This document shows positions 39,128 to 47,037 of a stretch of DNA of 64,000 nucleotides, piece after piece; the first letter of the stretch is position 1, and every line of letters begins with the position of its first letter. This stretch comes from Candidatus Polarisedimenticolaceae bacterium (lineage in GTDB: Bacteria; Acidobacteriota; Polarisedimenticolia; Polarisedimenticolales; DASRJG01): the NCBI GenBank assembly GCA_036275915.1, contig DASUCV010000009.1:349198-413197 (forward strand), in the 5' to 3' direction. The translations under genes were made by a program, and so were the position numbers. The notes under the pieces are model-generated. The model was not told the origin of the DNA. It saw only the letters and a program-made list of their open reading frames with translations, and made no database searches.

Positions 39128-41230
39128 TTGTCCTCACCCCCCACCGGCCGTCCTCGTGCGGCATTCCCGGCCACGCCGAAAGTCGAAGCAGCGGACACCT
39201 ATCACGGCGTCGCGGTCGCCGATCCGTACCGGTGGCTCGAGCAGCCCTCCGATCCTGACGTTCGCGCGTGGACCTCGGCGCAGAACGCGCACACCCGCGC
39301 CTATCTCGACGCGTGGCCGGGGCGTGCGGCCCTCAGAGAGCGCATTGCGGAGCTGACGATCTCGGGCCCCGTGACCTACGGCGGTCTCGCCGTGGGAGGC
39401 CGCTCGCTGTTCGCGCTCAAGCGCCAGCCGCCGCTCGAGCAGCCGATTCTCGTCGTCATGGACGACGAGGCGGATCCCTCTCGCGAGCGCGTTCTCTTCG
39501 ATCCGACGGCGCGCGATGCCGCGGGGCGGACGTCGATCGACTGGTTCGTTCCCTCTCCGGACGGCACGACGATCGCGGTGTCGTTGTCCGTCGCCGGCAC
39601 GGAGACCGGAGATGTCCATCTGCTCGACGCCGACGGACGGCCCACCGGTGAGATCGTCCCCCGCGTGAACGGCGGCACGGCCGGAGGGAGCCTCGCCTGG
39701 GCGCCCGACGGCCGCGGGTTCTACTACACCCGCTACCCGAGGCCAGGCGAGCGCCCCGACGAGGAGCTCGGCTTTCACGTCCACGTGTACTTTCATGCCC
39801 TCGGGACCGACCCGGCGGACGACCGGTTCGAGCTCGGCCACGACCTCCCGCGGATCGCCGAGATCCAGCTCCAGGTGGAACGCTCCGGCGTCGTCCTGGC
39901 AAGCGTGCAGAACGGCGACGGGGGTGAGTTCCAGCATTGGCTCCGGAGCGTCGACGGCGCCTGGCGAGCGATCACGCGTTACGCCGACCGATGCATCGCG
40001 GCGCGCCTGGGCTCGGATGCGCTCTACTTCGTCTCGCGCGCCGAGGCGCCGCGCGGAAAGGTGCTGAAGCTCCCGCTCGCGCGCGCCGCCGACCGGATCG
40101 CCGGCGCGATCGAGATCGTTCCCGAGGTCGTGCAGGCGATCGAAGCCTCTTTCTCGAAGGAGGCCGGCCTCTGGGTCGGCGACGACCGGCTCTACGTCCG
40201 GTACCAGCTCGGCGGCCCGAGCCGCATCCATGTCTACACGCAGGATGGCCGGCCGCTGGGCGGCATCGCCACACCGCCCTTGTCGGCGGTGGACAACCTC
40301 GCCGTCCTCCCTGGCGGGGACGTGCTCGTCGCGCACCAGTCGTTCACGTCGCCGAGCGCCTGGGACCGGTTCACGAAGGACGGGAAGGCTCCGCGTGCGA
40401 CCGGACTGGGCACGCGCTCTCACGCGGGCTTCGAAGACTGCGAGGTCGTCCGCGAGCACGCTGTGTCGCCCGACGGAACGGAGATCCCGATCAGCGTCGT
40501 GAGGCGGCGCGGGCTCGTGCTCGACGGACGCAACCCGACGATCCTCCACGGCTACGGCGGGTACGGCGTCTGCCAGACCCCCGCGTTTCGCGGACGCATG
40601 AGCGCATGGATCGAGCGGGGCGGCGTCTTCGCGGTCGCGCACATCCGCGGGGGCGGCGAGTTCGGCGAGCGGTGGCATCACGAAGGGCGTCTCGCGAGCA
40701 AGCAGAACGTCTTCGACGACTTCGCGGCGTCGGCCCGCGCGCTCGTGGACGCGGGTTACACCGTGCCCTCGCGCCTGGCGCTCTTCGGCGGAAGCAACGG
40801 CGGCCTCCTCATGGGCGCGATGATCACCCAGCACCCGGGGATCGCGGGCGCCGTCGTCTCCCTCGTCGGGATCTACGACATGCTTCGCGTCGAGGGCACG
40901 CCGAACGGTGCGTACAACGTCACCGAGTTCGGCACGGTCGAGGATCCGGAGCTGTTCACGGCGCTCCTCGCGTACTCGCCGTACCACCGTGTCACCGAGG
41001 GGACGCACTACCCGCCGGTGCTCCTTCTCGCCGGCGAGAACGACCCGCGCGTCGACGCCTGGCAGAGCAAGAAGATGGTCGCCAGGCTCCAGACCGCGTC
41101 GGGAAGCGATGCGCCGATCCTCCTCCGGACCGCCGCCGCGGCCGGACACGGCGTCGCGACCCCGCTCTCGGAGCAGGTCGAGGAATTCACCGACGTCATG
41201 GCGTTCCTCCACCTGACGCTCGAGGTGTGA
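39128..41230 (+). CDS. prolyl oligopeptidase (S9A family)
   Basis: 700 residues, cytosolic. The N-terminal signature DTYHGVAVADPYRWLEQPSD is followed by a seven-bladed propeller (about 75-420), then the alpha/beta hydrolase domain. That carries ILHGYGGYG (oxyanion), the nucleophile in FGGSNGGLLMGA, the acid in GENDPRVDAWQSKK and the His in AAAGHGVATP. It cleaves short peptides after proline. The TTG start has GGAG 7 bases upstream and a TATAAA box in front. The in-frame ATG at 39068 overlaps the preceding stop (TGATG) but has no ribosome site and would translate the promoter-like stretch. Either start leaves the enzyme intact. Confidence 0.93.
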   Translation: MSSPPTGRPRAAFPATPKVEAADTYHGVAVADPYRWLEQPSDPDVRAWTSAQNAHTRAYLDAWPGRAALRERIAELTISGPVTYGGLAVGGRSLFALKRQPPLEQPILVVMDDEADPSRERVLFDPTARDAAGRTSIDWFVPSPDGTTIAVSLSVAGTETGDVHLLDADGRPTGEIVPRVNGGTAGGSLAWAPDGRGFYYTRYPRPGERPDEELGFHVHVYFHALGTDPADDRFELGHDLPRIAEIQLQVERSGVVLASVQNGDGGEFQHWLRSVDGAWRAITRYADRCIAARLGSDALYFVSRAEAPRGKVLKLPLARAADRIAGAIEIVPEVVQAIEASFSKEAGLWVGDDRLYVRYQLGGPSRIHVYTQDGRPLGGIATPPLSAVDNLAVLPGGDVLVAHQSFTSPSAWDRFTKDGKAPRATGLGTRSHAGFEDCEVVREHAVSPDGTEIPISVVRRRGLVLDGRNPTILHGYGGYGVCQTPAFRGRMSAWIERGGVFAVAHIRGGGEFGERWHHEGRLASKQNVFDDFAASARALVDAGYTVPSRLALFGGSNGGLLMGAMITQHPGIAGAVVSLVGIYDMLRVEGTPNGAYNVTEFGTVEDPELFTALLAYSPYHRVTEGTHYPPVLLLAGENDPRVDAWQSKKMVARLQTASGSDAPILLRTAAAAGHGVATPLSEQVEEFTDVMAFLHLTLEV

Positions 41231-41232
41231 TC

Positions 41233-42216
41233 GTGCCGCGCCGGGCCCTTCCGCTCGGCGCGACGCTCGTCCTGCTCGCCACCGCTTCCGCCGCGGCGCA
41301 CGAGATGCGTCCGGCGTACCTCGAGATCCGCCAGACTTCGCCCGGGCGCGGCGCGCTCGTGTGGAGGACGCCGGCTCCGGTCGCGCTGGAGCTTCCGGCC
41401 GGCCTGCGCACCCTCGACGATGCCGTCGTCGCGGAGCCCGGCGGCCTCCGGGTCGAACGCCGCGACCTCGACCTCGGCGCCTCTGGGTTCGACGGCCGGC
41501 GCATCGCGTTCCCCGGGCTCGAAGCCGCCGGGATCGACGTCATCGTCCGCATCGTGCGGACCGACGGTACGGCGACGACCGCGGTCGTCCATCCCGGCCG
41601 CCCCTGGATCGAGATCGCCGCCGCGCGGAGCCGCCTCGCAACCCTCGGCGATTTCGTCGTGCAAGGGATCCGGCACATCCTGACCGGCCCGGACCACCTC
41701 CTCTTCGTGTTCGGGCTCGTCTTCCTCGTGCGCACACCGTGGAGGCTCGCCAAGACCATCACGGGCTTCACGCTCGCGCACAGCCTCACGCTGGCGATCG
41801 CGACGATCGGCGGCGTCCGCGTCCCGGCGCCGCCGCTCGAGGCGGCGATCGCGCTCTCGATCCTCTTCCTCGGCCCCGAGATCGTCCGCGCGCGGCGCGG
41901 CGAGACGAGCTTCACGATCCGCAACCCCTGGGTCGTCGCGTTCGCGTTCGGCCTCCTTCACGGGTTCGGCTTCGCGAGCGGGCTCGCCGTCGTGGGCTTG
42001 CCGCACGCCGACATCCCGCCGGCGCTCCTCGGCTTCAACGGCGGCGTCGAGATCGGACAGCTCGCGTTCGTGGCGGTCGTCTTGATCGCGGGGCGCGCCG
42101 TGCGCGCGCTGGGCGTCGCGTGGCCGCGCTTCGCCGAGGCGATCCCCGCCTATGCCGTCGGATCGCTCGGCGCGTTCTGGCTCATCGAGCGGGTCGCGGC
42201 GATGGTGGGAAGCTGA
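41233..42216 (+). CDS. HupE/UreJ-family membrane protein
   Basis: 327 residues from the GTG at 41233 (GAGGTG just upstream); a GTG at 41227 overlapping the preceding stop is an alternative. Signal peptide 1-22, a periplasmic beta-rich domain of about 115 residues (HEMRPAYLEIRQ), then six or so membrane helices. The family's conserved motifs are present: GIRHILTGPDHLLFVFGL, KTITGFTLAHSLTLA, LLHGFGFASGL and GVEIGQLAFVAV. Relatives carry out or assist nickel/cobalt uptake for hydrogenase or urease. No hydrogenase or urease gene is in the window, so the metal and client are open. Confidence 0.87.
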   Translation: MPRRALPLGATLVLLATASAAAHEMRPAYLEIRQTSPGRGALVWRTPAPVALELPAGLRTLDDAVVAEPGGLRVERRDLDLGASGFDGRRIAFPGLEAAGIDVIVRIVRTDGTATTAVVHPGRPWIEIAAARSRLATLGDFVVQGIRHILTGPDHLLFVFGLVFLVRTPWRLAKTITGFTLAHSLTLAIATIGGVRVPAPPLEAAIALSILFLGPEIVRARRGETSFTIRNPWVVAFAFGLLHGFGFASGLAVVGLPHADIPPALLGFNGGVEIGQLAFVAVVLIAGRAVRALGVAWPRFAEAIPAYAVGSLGAFWLIERVAAMVGS

Positions 42217-42295
42217 CGCCTTCGAAACCGCGAATACGGAATCGGCGCGGAGCAGGGTTCGCCCGCGCACGCTCGCCTCGACGCCGGAGCGAGGC

Positions 42296-42301
42296 TATAT
42301 T
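42296..42301 (+). promoter_or_regulatory. putative -10 box (TATATT) of a leaderless transcript
   Basis: TATATT is followed by 6 bases (CGCGGC) and the ATG at 42308, leaving no space for a ribosome site. Confidence 0.45.
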
Positions 42302-42307
42302 CGCGGC

Positions 42308-42670
42308 ATGAAGGAGAGCGAGCTCCGCAGCTTCTTCGAAGGCGACATCGATGCCGCGTGGCTGGGCCGCGCGCTCGAGAGCGGCGACGCCGCCACCTCC
42401 CTCGTCACCGACCTCGACGCCCCGGTGAGGCTGACGTCCGGCGAGATGGTCCGCCTGTGCGACGCCCACATCGAGGGCGCGCTCTCCCCGGACGATCTTC
42501 AGGCGGTCGCAGGCCTGATCCTCGAGTCCGACAACTTCGCCTGGGACGAGGAATCGCCGGAGGGCGAGCTGGTCGCCGAGGTGCTCTGGGACTGGGCGAT
42601 GCCCGAAGACGAGGCCCCGCCGACGAGCGAGGCCGTCGTCGCGTGCCGGCGGAAGCTGTCCTCGAGCTAG
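42308..42670 (+). CDS. small acidic hypothetical protein
   Basis: 120 residues, strongly acidic, no signal peptide and no membrane segment. It contains RLTSGEMVRLCDAHIEGALS and DDLQAVAGLILESDNFAWDE, a helical pattern like small regulatory or inhibitor proteins, but I recognise no family. Its stop overlaps the stop of the opposing aminotransferase gene at CTAG (42667-42670). Codon use matches its neighbours. Likely a real gene expressed from its own leaderless promoter. Confidence 0.7.
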   Translation: MKESELRSFFEGDIDAAWLGRALESGDAATSLVTDLDAPVRLTSGEMVRLCDAHIEGALSPDDLQAVAGLILESDNFAWDEESPEGELVAEVLWDWAMPEDEAPPTSEAVVACRRKLSSS

Positions 42671-43758
42671 CCTCGCTTCAGATCGTCGAGCGCGGCGCCG
42701 AGGCGCTCGATCGCGGCGGGAAAGCGGCCGGGGTCGCCGCATAGCCCGAGACGCACATGATCGCCGGCTCCGAAGAACCGGCCGGGGACGAGCGACGTCT
42801 CGTAGCGCTCACGGAGGATCTCGCAGAGCCGGTCCGCGGAGCCGGACAGAACGCGCGGGAACGACGTCGTCCCGTAGGGAAGCCGCTCGACCTCGAGATC
42901 GTGGCGCCCTGCGAGGAACGCGTCCCACACCGCGCGGTTCGCGTCGAGGATCCTCCGCGTCCGCGCGAGGATCGCGTCGCTCTTCTTCAAGGCGACGACG
43001 GCGAGCCGCTCCGCGGGGTTGGCCTCGTTGACGCCGAAGAGGTTCTTGAGCGACCACATCCGCTCCGCGAGCCCGGGCTCGGCGACGATCCAGCCGGCGC
43101 GGAGGCCGCCGAGCCCGTACACCTTGGTGAGGCTCGTCGTCACGACGTAGGCGTCGCCGAGCGAGGCGACGGACGGCGCCGCCGCCTCGAAGGCGGCATC
43201 GAGGTAGACCTCGTCGGCGACGACCTTGGCGCCCACACGATCCGCGAGCGCGCCGAGAGCGCGCAGTGTCTTCTCGTCGACCATCGCGGACGACGGGTTG
43301 TGGAGGTTCGAGAGCACGATCGCCTTCGTGCGCGGTGTCACCGCGCGCGCGACGTCGTCGGGATCGATGCGAAACCCGTTCTCGTGCCGGCGGGGAAACG
43401 CCCGCACGGGTGCGCCGAGGTAACGGACGAGGCTCTCGACCGGCTCGTACACCGGAGACTCGAGCGCGACCTCGCCGCCGTCGGCGAGGAGCGTGGCGAG
43501 CGCCAGGTGGTTCGCGCCCGAGGTTCCGGAGGCGAGCACGATCCGCTCGGGGCCGACCTTCGACTTCGCGGCAAATGCCTCGAGGAGCGGCCCGTGGCCG
43601 TAGCCCACGAGCCCGTCGAGCGCGAGGTCGGCCTCGGTCGCGCCCAGCTCGTCCCAGCTCAGGCCCATGATCCCCGACACGGCGAGAGTGTGAGGGGCGA
43701 CCTGCTTTCGCTTGGCCCAGTCCATGTAGACGGAGCCGACGACCCGCGATCCGCTCAT
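42667..43758 (-). CDS. PLP-dependent aminotransferase, class I/II
   Basis: 363 residues, fold-type I. The cofactor region includes ASGTSGANHLALATL, LSNLHNPSSAMV (the substrate/pyridine Asn region), DEVYLDA (Asp for the pyridine nitrogen) and the Schiff-base Lys in SLTKVYGLGGLRAGW. Shorter than typical AspC-type enzymes (about 390-400) but complete. Substrate not predictable. Its ATG overlaps the APC permease stop by four bases (ATGA), so uptake and transamination of one amino acid may be coupled. Confidence 0.9.
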   Translation of the reverse strand: MSGSRVVGSVYMDWAKRKQVAPHTLAVSGIMGLSWDELGATEADLALDGLVGYGHGPLLEAFAAKSKVGPERIVLASGTSGANHLALATLLADGGEVALESPVYEPVESLVRYLGAPVRAFPRRHENGFRIDPDDVARAVTPRTKAIVLSNLHNPSSAMVDEKTLRALGALADRVGAKVVADEVYLDAAFEAAAPSVASLGDAYVVTTSLTKVYGLGGLRAGWIVAEPGLAERMWSLKNLFGVNEANPAERLAVVALKKSDAILARTRRILDANRAVWDAFLAGRHDLEVERLPYGTTSFPRVLSGSADRLCEILRERYETSLVPGRFFGAGDHVRLGLCGDPGRFPAAIERLGAALDDLKRG

Positions 43759-45044
43759 GACGTCTTCCGCCTCCACAGCCCGTAGACCGGCACACCGGCC
43801 CCGATGAGGAGCCACCCGAAGCAGGACTGCCGCGGGTGCTCGACGAACGTGCTCACGACGACCGCGAGGCAGAGCACGATGAAGAAGACCGTCGTCAGCG
43901 GCTGGAGCGGCGTCGCCGGTGCGGTCCGCCGGGGATCGCGGGCGCGAAACACGAAGAGCGTCGCCGCGGTTGCGGACAGGAACACGAAGTCGACGGTGAC
44001 GACCCAGCTCAGGAGCTCGTCGTAGGAGCCCGAGAGCGCGGTGATGATCGTCAAGAGGCCCTGGAGCGCGATCGCGACGTCCGGCACGCCGGTCTTCGGG
44101 TTCACGCGCCCGACGCGCTCGAAGAAGAGGCGATCCTTCGCCATGGCGTAGTAGACGCGGGGGCACGAGAGCATCCCCTGCGCGAGGAATCCGAACGCGG
44201 AGATCGCCACGACGACGGCGATGACCCGCGCCGCGTGGGAGCCGATGACCTTGGCGACGACGTCGACCGCCGGCGCGGCGCTCGCCGCGAGGCCCTGCAC
44301 GCCGAGCGTCTTCAGGCACGCCGCGTTCACGCCGAGGTACAGCGCGACGACGCCGATCGTGCCGAGGAGGAGCGCGCGCGGAAGCGTTCGCGCCTGGTCC
44401 TCGATCTCGCCCGACACGAACGTCGCGGTCGCCCATCCGCCGTAGGCGAACATCACCGCGATCATCGCCGCGAAGAACGCCCGGAAGGTCGGGCGCGCAA
44501 GCGTCTCCGCGGCCACCGGATTCGGCGCCGCCAGGAAGAGCCCGCACACGACGAGCGCGCCGATCGCCACGATCTTCGCGACCATGAAGGCGCTCTGCAC
44601 CGCGCCCCCGGCCCGCACGCCGGCGAGGTTCACCACGGTCAGGACGGCGAGCGTGAGCACGGCGGTGATCTTCGGCGCCCACGGCAGGGCGACGGTCGCG
44701 TGCGTGTAGATGGCGAACGTCACGGCGACCGCCGCCATCCCGCCGGTCTGGACGACGAGGAGGTTCGACCATCCATAAAGGAAGCCGGCGAGCGGGTGGA
44801 CGCCGTCGCGCAGATAACCGTACTGGCCGCCGATCCCGGGGCGGCGCGCGGCGAGCTCGGCCCAGATGAAGCCGCCGGCGAGCGCGACGAGTCCGCCCAG
44901 GACCCACGCGCCGAGCACCGCGACCGCCGACGGCGCATCGCGCGCGACGACGGCGGGGTTCATGAAGATCCCGGAACCGACGATCCCGCCCATGACGAGC
45001 AGCGCCGTGTCGCGCAGGCCGAGCTTCGCGGTCGCCCTCTCCAT
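43755..45044 (-). CDS. APC-superfamily amino acid permease
   Basis: 429 residues and about 12 membrane helices. The first helix carries the substrate-binding GGIVGSGIFMNP motif; FAYGGWATATFVSGEI in helix 6 is typical of the LAT/APA-like branch. Inner-membrane exchanger or symporter for amino acids. It is first in a two-gene unit with the overlapping aminotransferase. A TATCCT box lies 8 bases before the ATG; the divergent M2 peptidase promoter is in the same 58-base gap. Confidence 0.92.
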   Translation of the reverse strand: MERATAKLGLRDTALLVMGGIVGSGIFMNPAVVARDAPSAVAVLGAWVLGGLVALAGGFIWAELAARRPGIGGQYGYLRDGVHPLAGFLYGWSNLLVVQTGGMAAVAVTFAIYTHATVALPWAPKITAVLTLAVLTVVNLAGVRAGGAVQSAFMVAKIVAIGALVVCGLFLAAPNPVAAETLARPTFRAFFAAMIAVMFAYGGWATATFVSGEIEDQARTLPRALLLGTIGVVALYLGVNAACLKTLGVQGLAASAAPAVDVVAKVIGSHAARVIAVVVAISAFGFLAQGMLSCPRVYYAMAKDRLFFERVGRVNPKTGVPDVAIALQGLLTIITALSGSYDELLSWVVTVDFVFLSATAATLFVFRARDPRRTAPATPLQPLTTVFFIVLCLAVVVSTFVEHPRQSCFGWLLIGAGVPVYGLWRRKTS

Positions 45045-45071
45045 GGCGGCGAAGGATACGCGTCCTCCGGC

Positions 45072-45077
45072 TATACT
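45072..45077 (+). promoter_or_regulatory. putative -10 box (TATACT) of the M2 peptidase gene
   Basis: TATACT lies 25 bases before the ATG at 45103, with a GAGAGAGG ribosome site in between, in the short divergent gap shared with the permease gene. Confidence 0.45.
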
Positions 45078-45102
45078 CCCCGATCTTCCGAGAGAGGCCG
45101 CC

Positions 45103-46905
45103 ATGTTGCGTCGTCTCGCTGTCGCCTTCGCCGCCGTCCTCTGCCTGCGCTCGGCATCCGCCGCGCCGGCCGACAAGCCGCCGACACCCGAGGAGGCCAA
45201 GGCCTTCATCGAGCGTGCCGAGTCGAGCCTCCTCTCCCTCTGGATCGACGCGGAGCGCGCTTCGTGGGTGTACGAGACCTTCATCACCGACGACACGGAG
45301 AAGATCCAGGCCGAGGCGCGTCAGAAGGTCATCGATGAAACGGTCCGGCTCTCCAAGGAAGCGCAGCGGTTCAAGGGCCTCACGCTTCCCGACGACGTCG
45401 CGCGCAAGTTCCGGCTGCTGCCGATCTCGCTCTCGCTCGTCGCGCCGTCCGACCCGGCGAAGAGCCGCGAGCTGTCGGAGATCGCGGCGCAGATGGAAGG
45501 GATCTACGGCAAGGCCAAGTACTGCCCGCCGGGCAAAGAGTGCCTCGACATCGGCGGCATCTCCGAGCGGCTCGCGTCGAGCCGCGACCCGAAGGAGCTG
45601 ACCGAGATCTGGGAGGGCTGGCACGCGATCGCGAAGCCGATCCGTCCGAAGTACGAGCGGTTCGTGACGCTGGCCAACGAAGGAGCTCGCGAGATCGGCT
45701 TTGACGACCTGGGCGCGCTCTGGCGCTCCGGTTACGACATGCCGCCCGCCGCCTTCGCCAAGGAGATGGACCGTCTCTGGTCGCAGGTGAAGCCGCTCTA
45801 CGACGCGCTCCACTGCTACGTCCGCCGCCGTTTGGCGGAGACGTACGGCCCGGCGCTCGTCCCTCCCGGCAAGCCGATCCCCGCGCAGCTCCTCGGGAAC
45901 CTGTGGGCGCAGAGCTGGGGCAACGTCTATCCCCTCGTCGCGCCGCCGGGCGGCGATCGCGGCTACGACCTCACCAAGCTCCTGGCCGACAAGAACGTCG
46001 ACGCGAAGGGGCTCGTGCGGTACGGCGAGGGCTTCTTCAAGTCGCTCGGCTTCCCGTCGCTCCCGGGCACCTTCTGGGAGCGGTCGCAGTTCGTGAAGCC
46101 CCGTGACCGCGACGTCGTCTGCCACGCGAGCGCGTGGGACATTGACTGGAAGGACGATCTTCGCCTGAAGATGTGCATCCAGCTCAACGACGAGGACTTC
46201 GTCACGGTGCACCACGAGCTGGGCCACAACTTCTATCAGCGCGCGTACAACGCGCAGCCGCCGCTCTTCGCGCAGGGCGCGAACGACGGCTTCCACGAGG
46301 GGATCGGCGACGCGATCGCCCTCTCGGCGACGCCGGCGTACCTCGTCAAGATCGGACTCCTCGACAAGGTTCCGGCCGGGAGCAGCGACCTCCCCTACCT
46401 GATGAAGATGGCGCTCGACAAGGTCGCCTTCCTCCCGTTCGGTCTCGTGGTCGATCAGTGGCGCTGGAAGGTCTTCTCGGGAGAGATCACCCCGGCGAGC
46501 TACAACAAGGCGTGGTGGGACCTCAAGCTCAAGTATCAGGGGGTCGTGCCGCCTTCGCCGCGCACCGAGAACGACTTCGACCCGGGCGCGAAGTACCACG
46601 TGCCCGCGAACACTCCCTACGCGCGCTACTTCCTCGCCGCGATCCTCCAGTTCCAGTTCCATCGCGCGCTCTGCAAGGAAGCGGGGATCACGGGACCGCT
46701 CGACCAGTGCTCGATCTACGGGAACAAGAAGGCTGGCGAGAAGTTTGCCTCGATGCTCTCAATGGGAACGTCGAAGCCGTGGCCCGACGAGCTGGCCGCG
46801 CTCTCGGGCGAGCGGTCGATGGATGCGAGCGCCCTCCTCGAGTACTTCGCGCCTCTCAAGGCGTGGCTGGACGAGCAGAACAAGGGCCAGGTCTGCGGCT
46901 GGTAA
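45103..46905 (+). CDS. secreted M2 family peptidyl-dipeptidase (ACE-like)
   Basis: 600 residues. Signal peptide 1-20 (ending SASA). The M2 zinc motif HHELGH (HEXXH, about 370) is followed at the expected distance by the third ligand in FHEGIGDAIALS. NLWAQSWGNVYPLV and the C-terminal LLEYFAPLKAWLDEQNKG are hallmarks of bacterial ACE homologues. It releases dipeptides from peptide C-termini in the periplasm or medium. It is divergent from an amino acid permease/aminotransferase pair, a layout consistent with peptide scavenging (inference). Confidence 0.94.
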   Translation: MLRRLAVAFAAVLCLRSASAAPADKPPTPEEAKAFIERAESSLLSLWIDAERASWVYETFITDDTEKIQAEARQKVIDETVRLSKEAQRFKGLTLPDDVARKFRLLPISLSLVAPSDPAKSRELSEIAAQMEGIYGKAKYCPPGKECLDIGGISERLASSRDPKELTEIWEGWHAIAKPIRPKYERFVTLANEGAREIGFDDLGALWRSGYDMPPAAFAKEMDRLWSQVKPLYDALHCYVRRRLAETYGPALVPPGKPIPAQLLGNLWAQSWGNVYPLVAPPGGDRGYDLTKLLADKNVDAKGLVRYGEGFFKSLGFPSLPGTFWERSQFVKPRDRDVVCHASAWDIDWKDDLRLKMCIQLNDEDFVTVHHELGHNFYQRAYNAQPPLFAQGANDGFHEGIGDAIALSATPAYLVKIGLLDKVPAGSSDLPYLMKMALDKVAFLPFGLVVDQWRWKVFSGEITPASYNKAWWDLKLKYQGVVPPSPRTENDFDPGAKYHVPANTPYARYFLAAILQFQFHRALCKEAGITGPLDQCSIYGNKKAGEKFASMLSMGTSKPWPDELAALSGERSMDASALLEYFAPLKAWLDEQNKGQVCGW

Positions 46906-46985
46906 TCGCGTTCGAATGTGTTCGTCTTCGTTCGATACAGCACACTAACGTCCCATCCTGCCGTCTCAACTTGATACGTTCAGGC

Positions 46986-46997
46986 TTCCGATCGGAA
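46986..46997. promoter_or_regulatory. perfect 12-bp palindrome overlapping the -35 region of the giant regulator gene
   Basis: TTCCGATCGGAA lies 11 bases before a TATATT -10 box (47009-47014), so a bound protein would occupy the -35 position. The start codon is the GTG at 47038. Candidate operator, possibly autoregulatory. Confidence 0.45.
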
Positions 46998-47037
46998 CCG
47001 AGCCGCCGTATATTGCGCGCATTTCTCGGGGGCCGGC

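Noticed and set aside
43759-46662. Long minus-strand extension upstream of the aminotransferase
   Set aside because: It crosses the real APC permease and M2 peptidase genes in the wrong frames; the aminotransferase fold begins at 43758.
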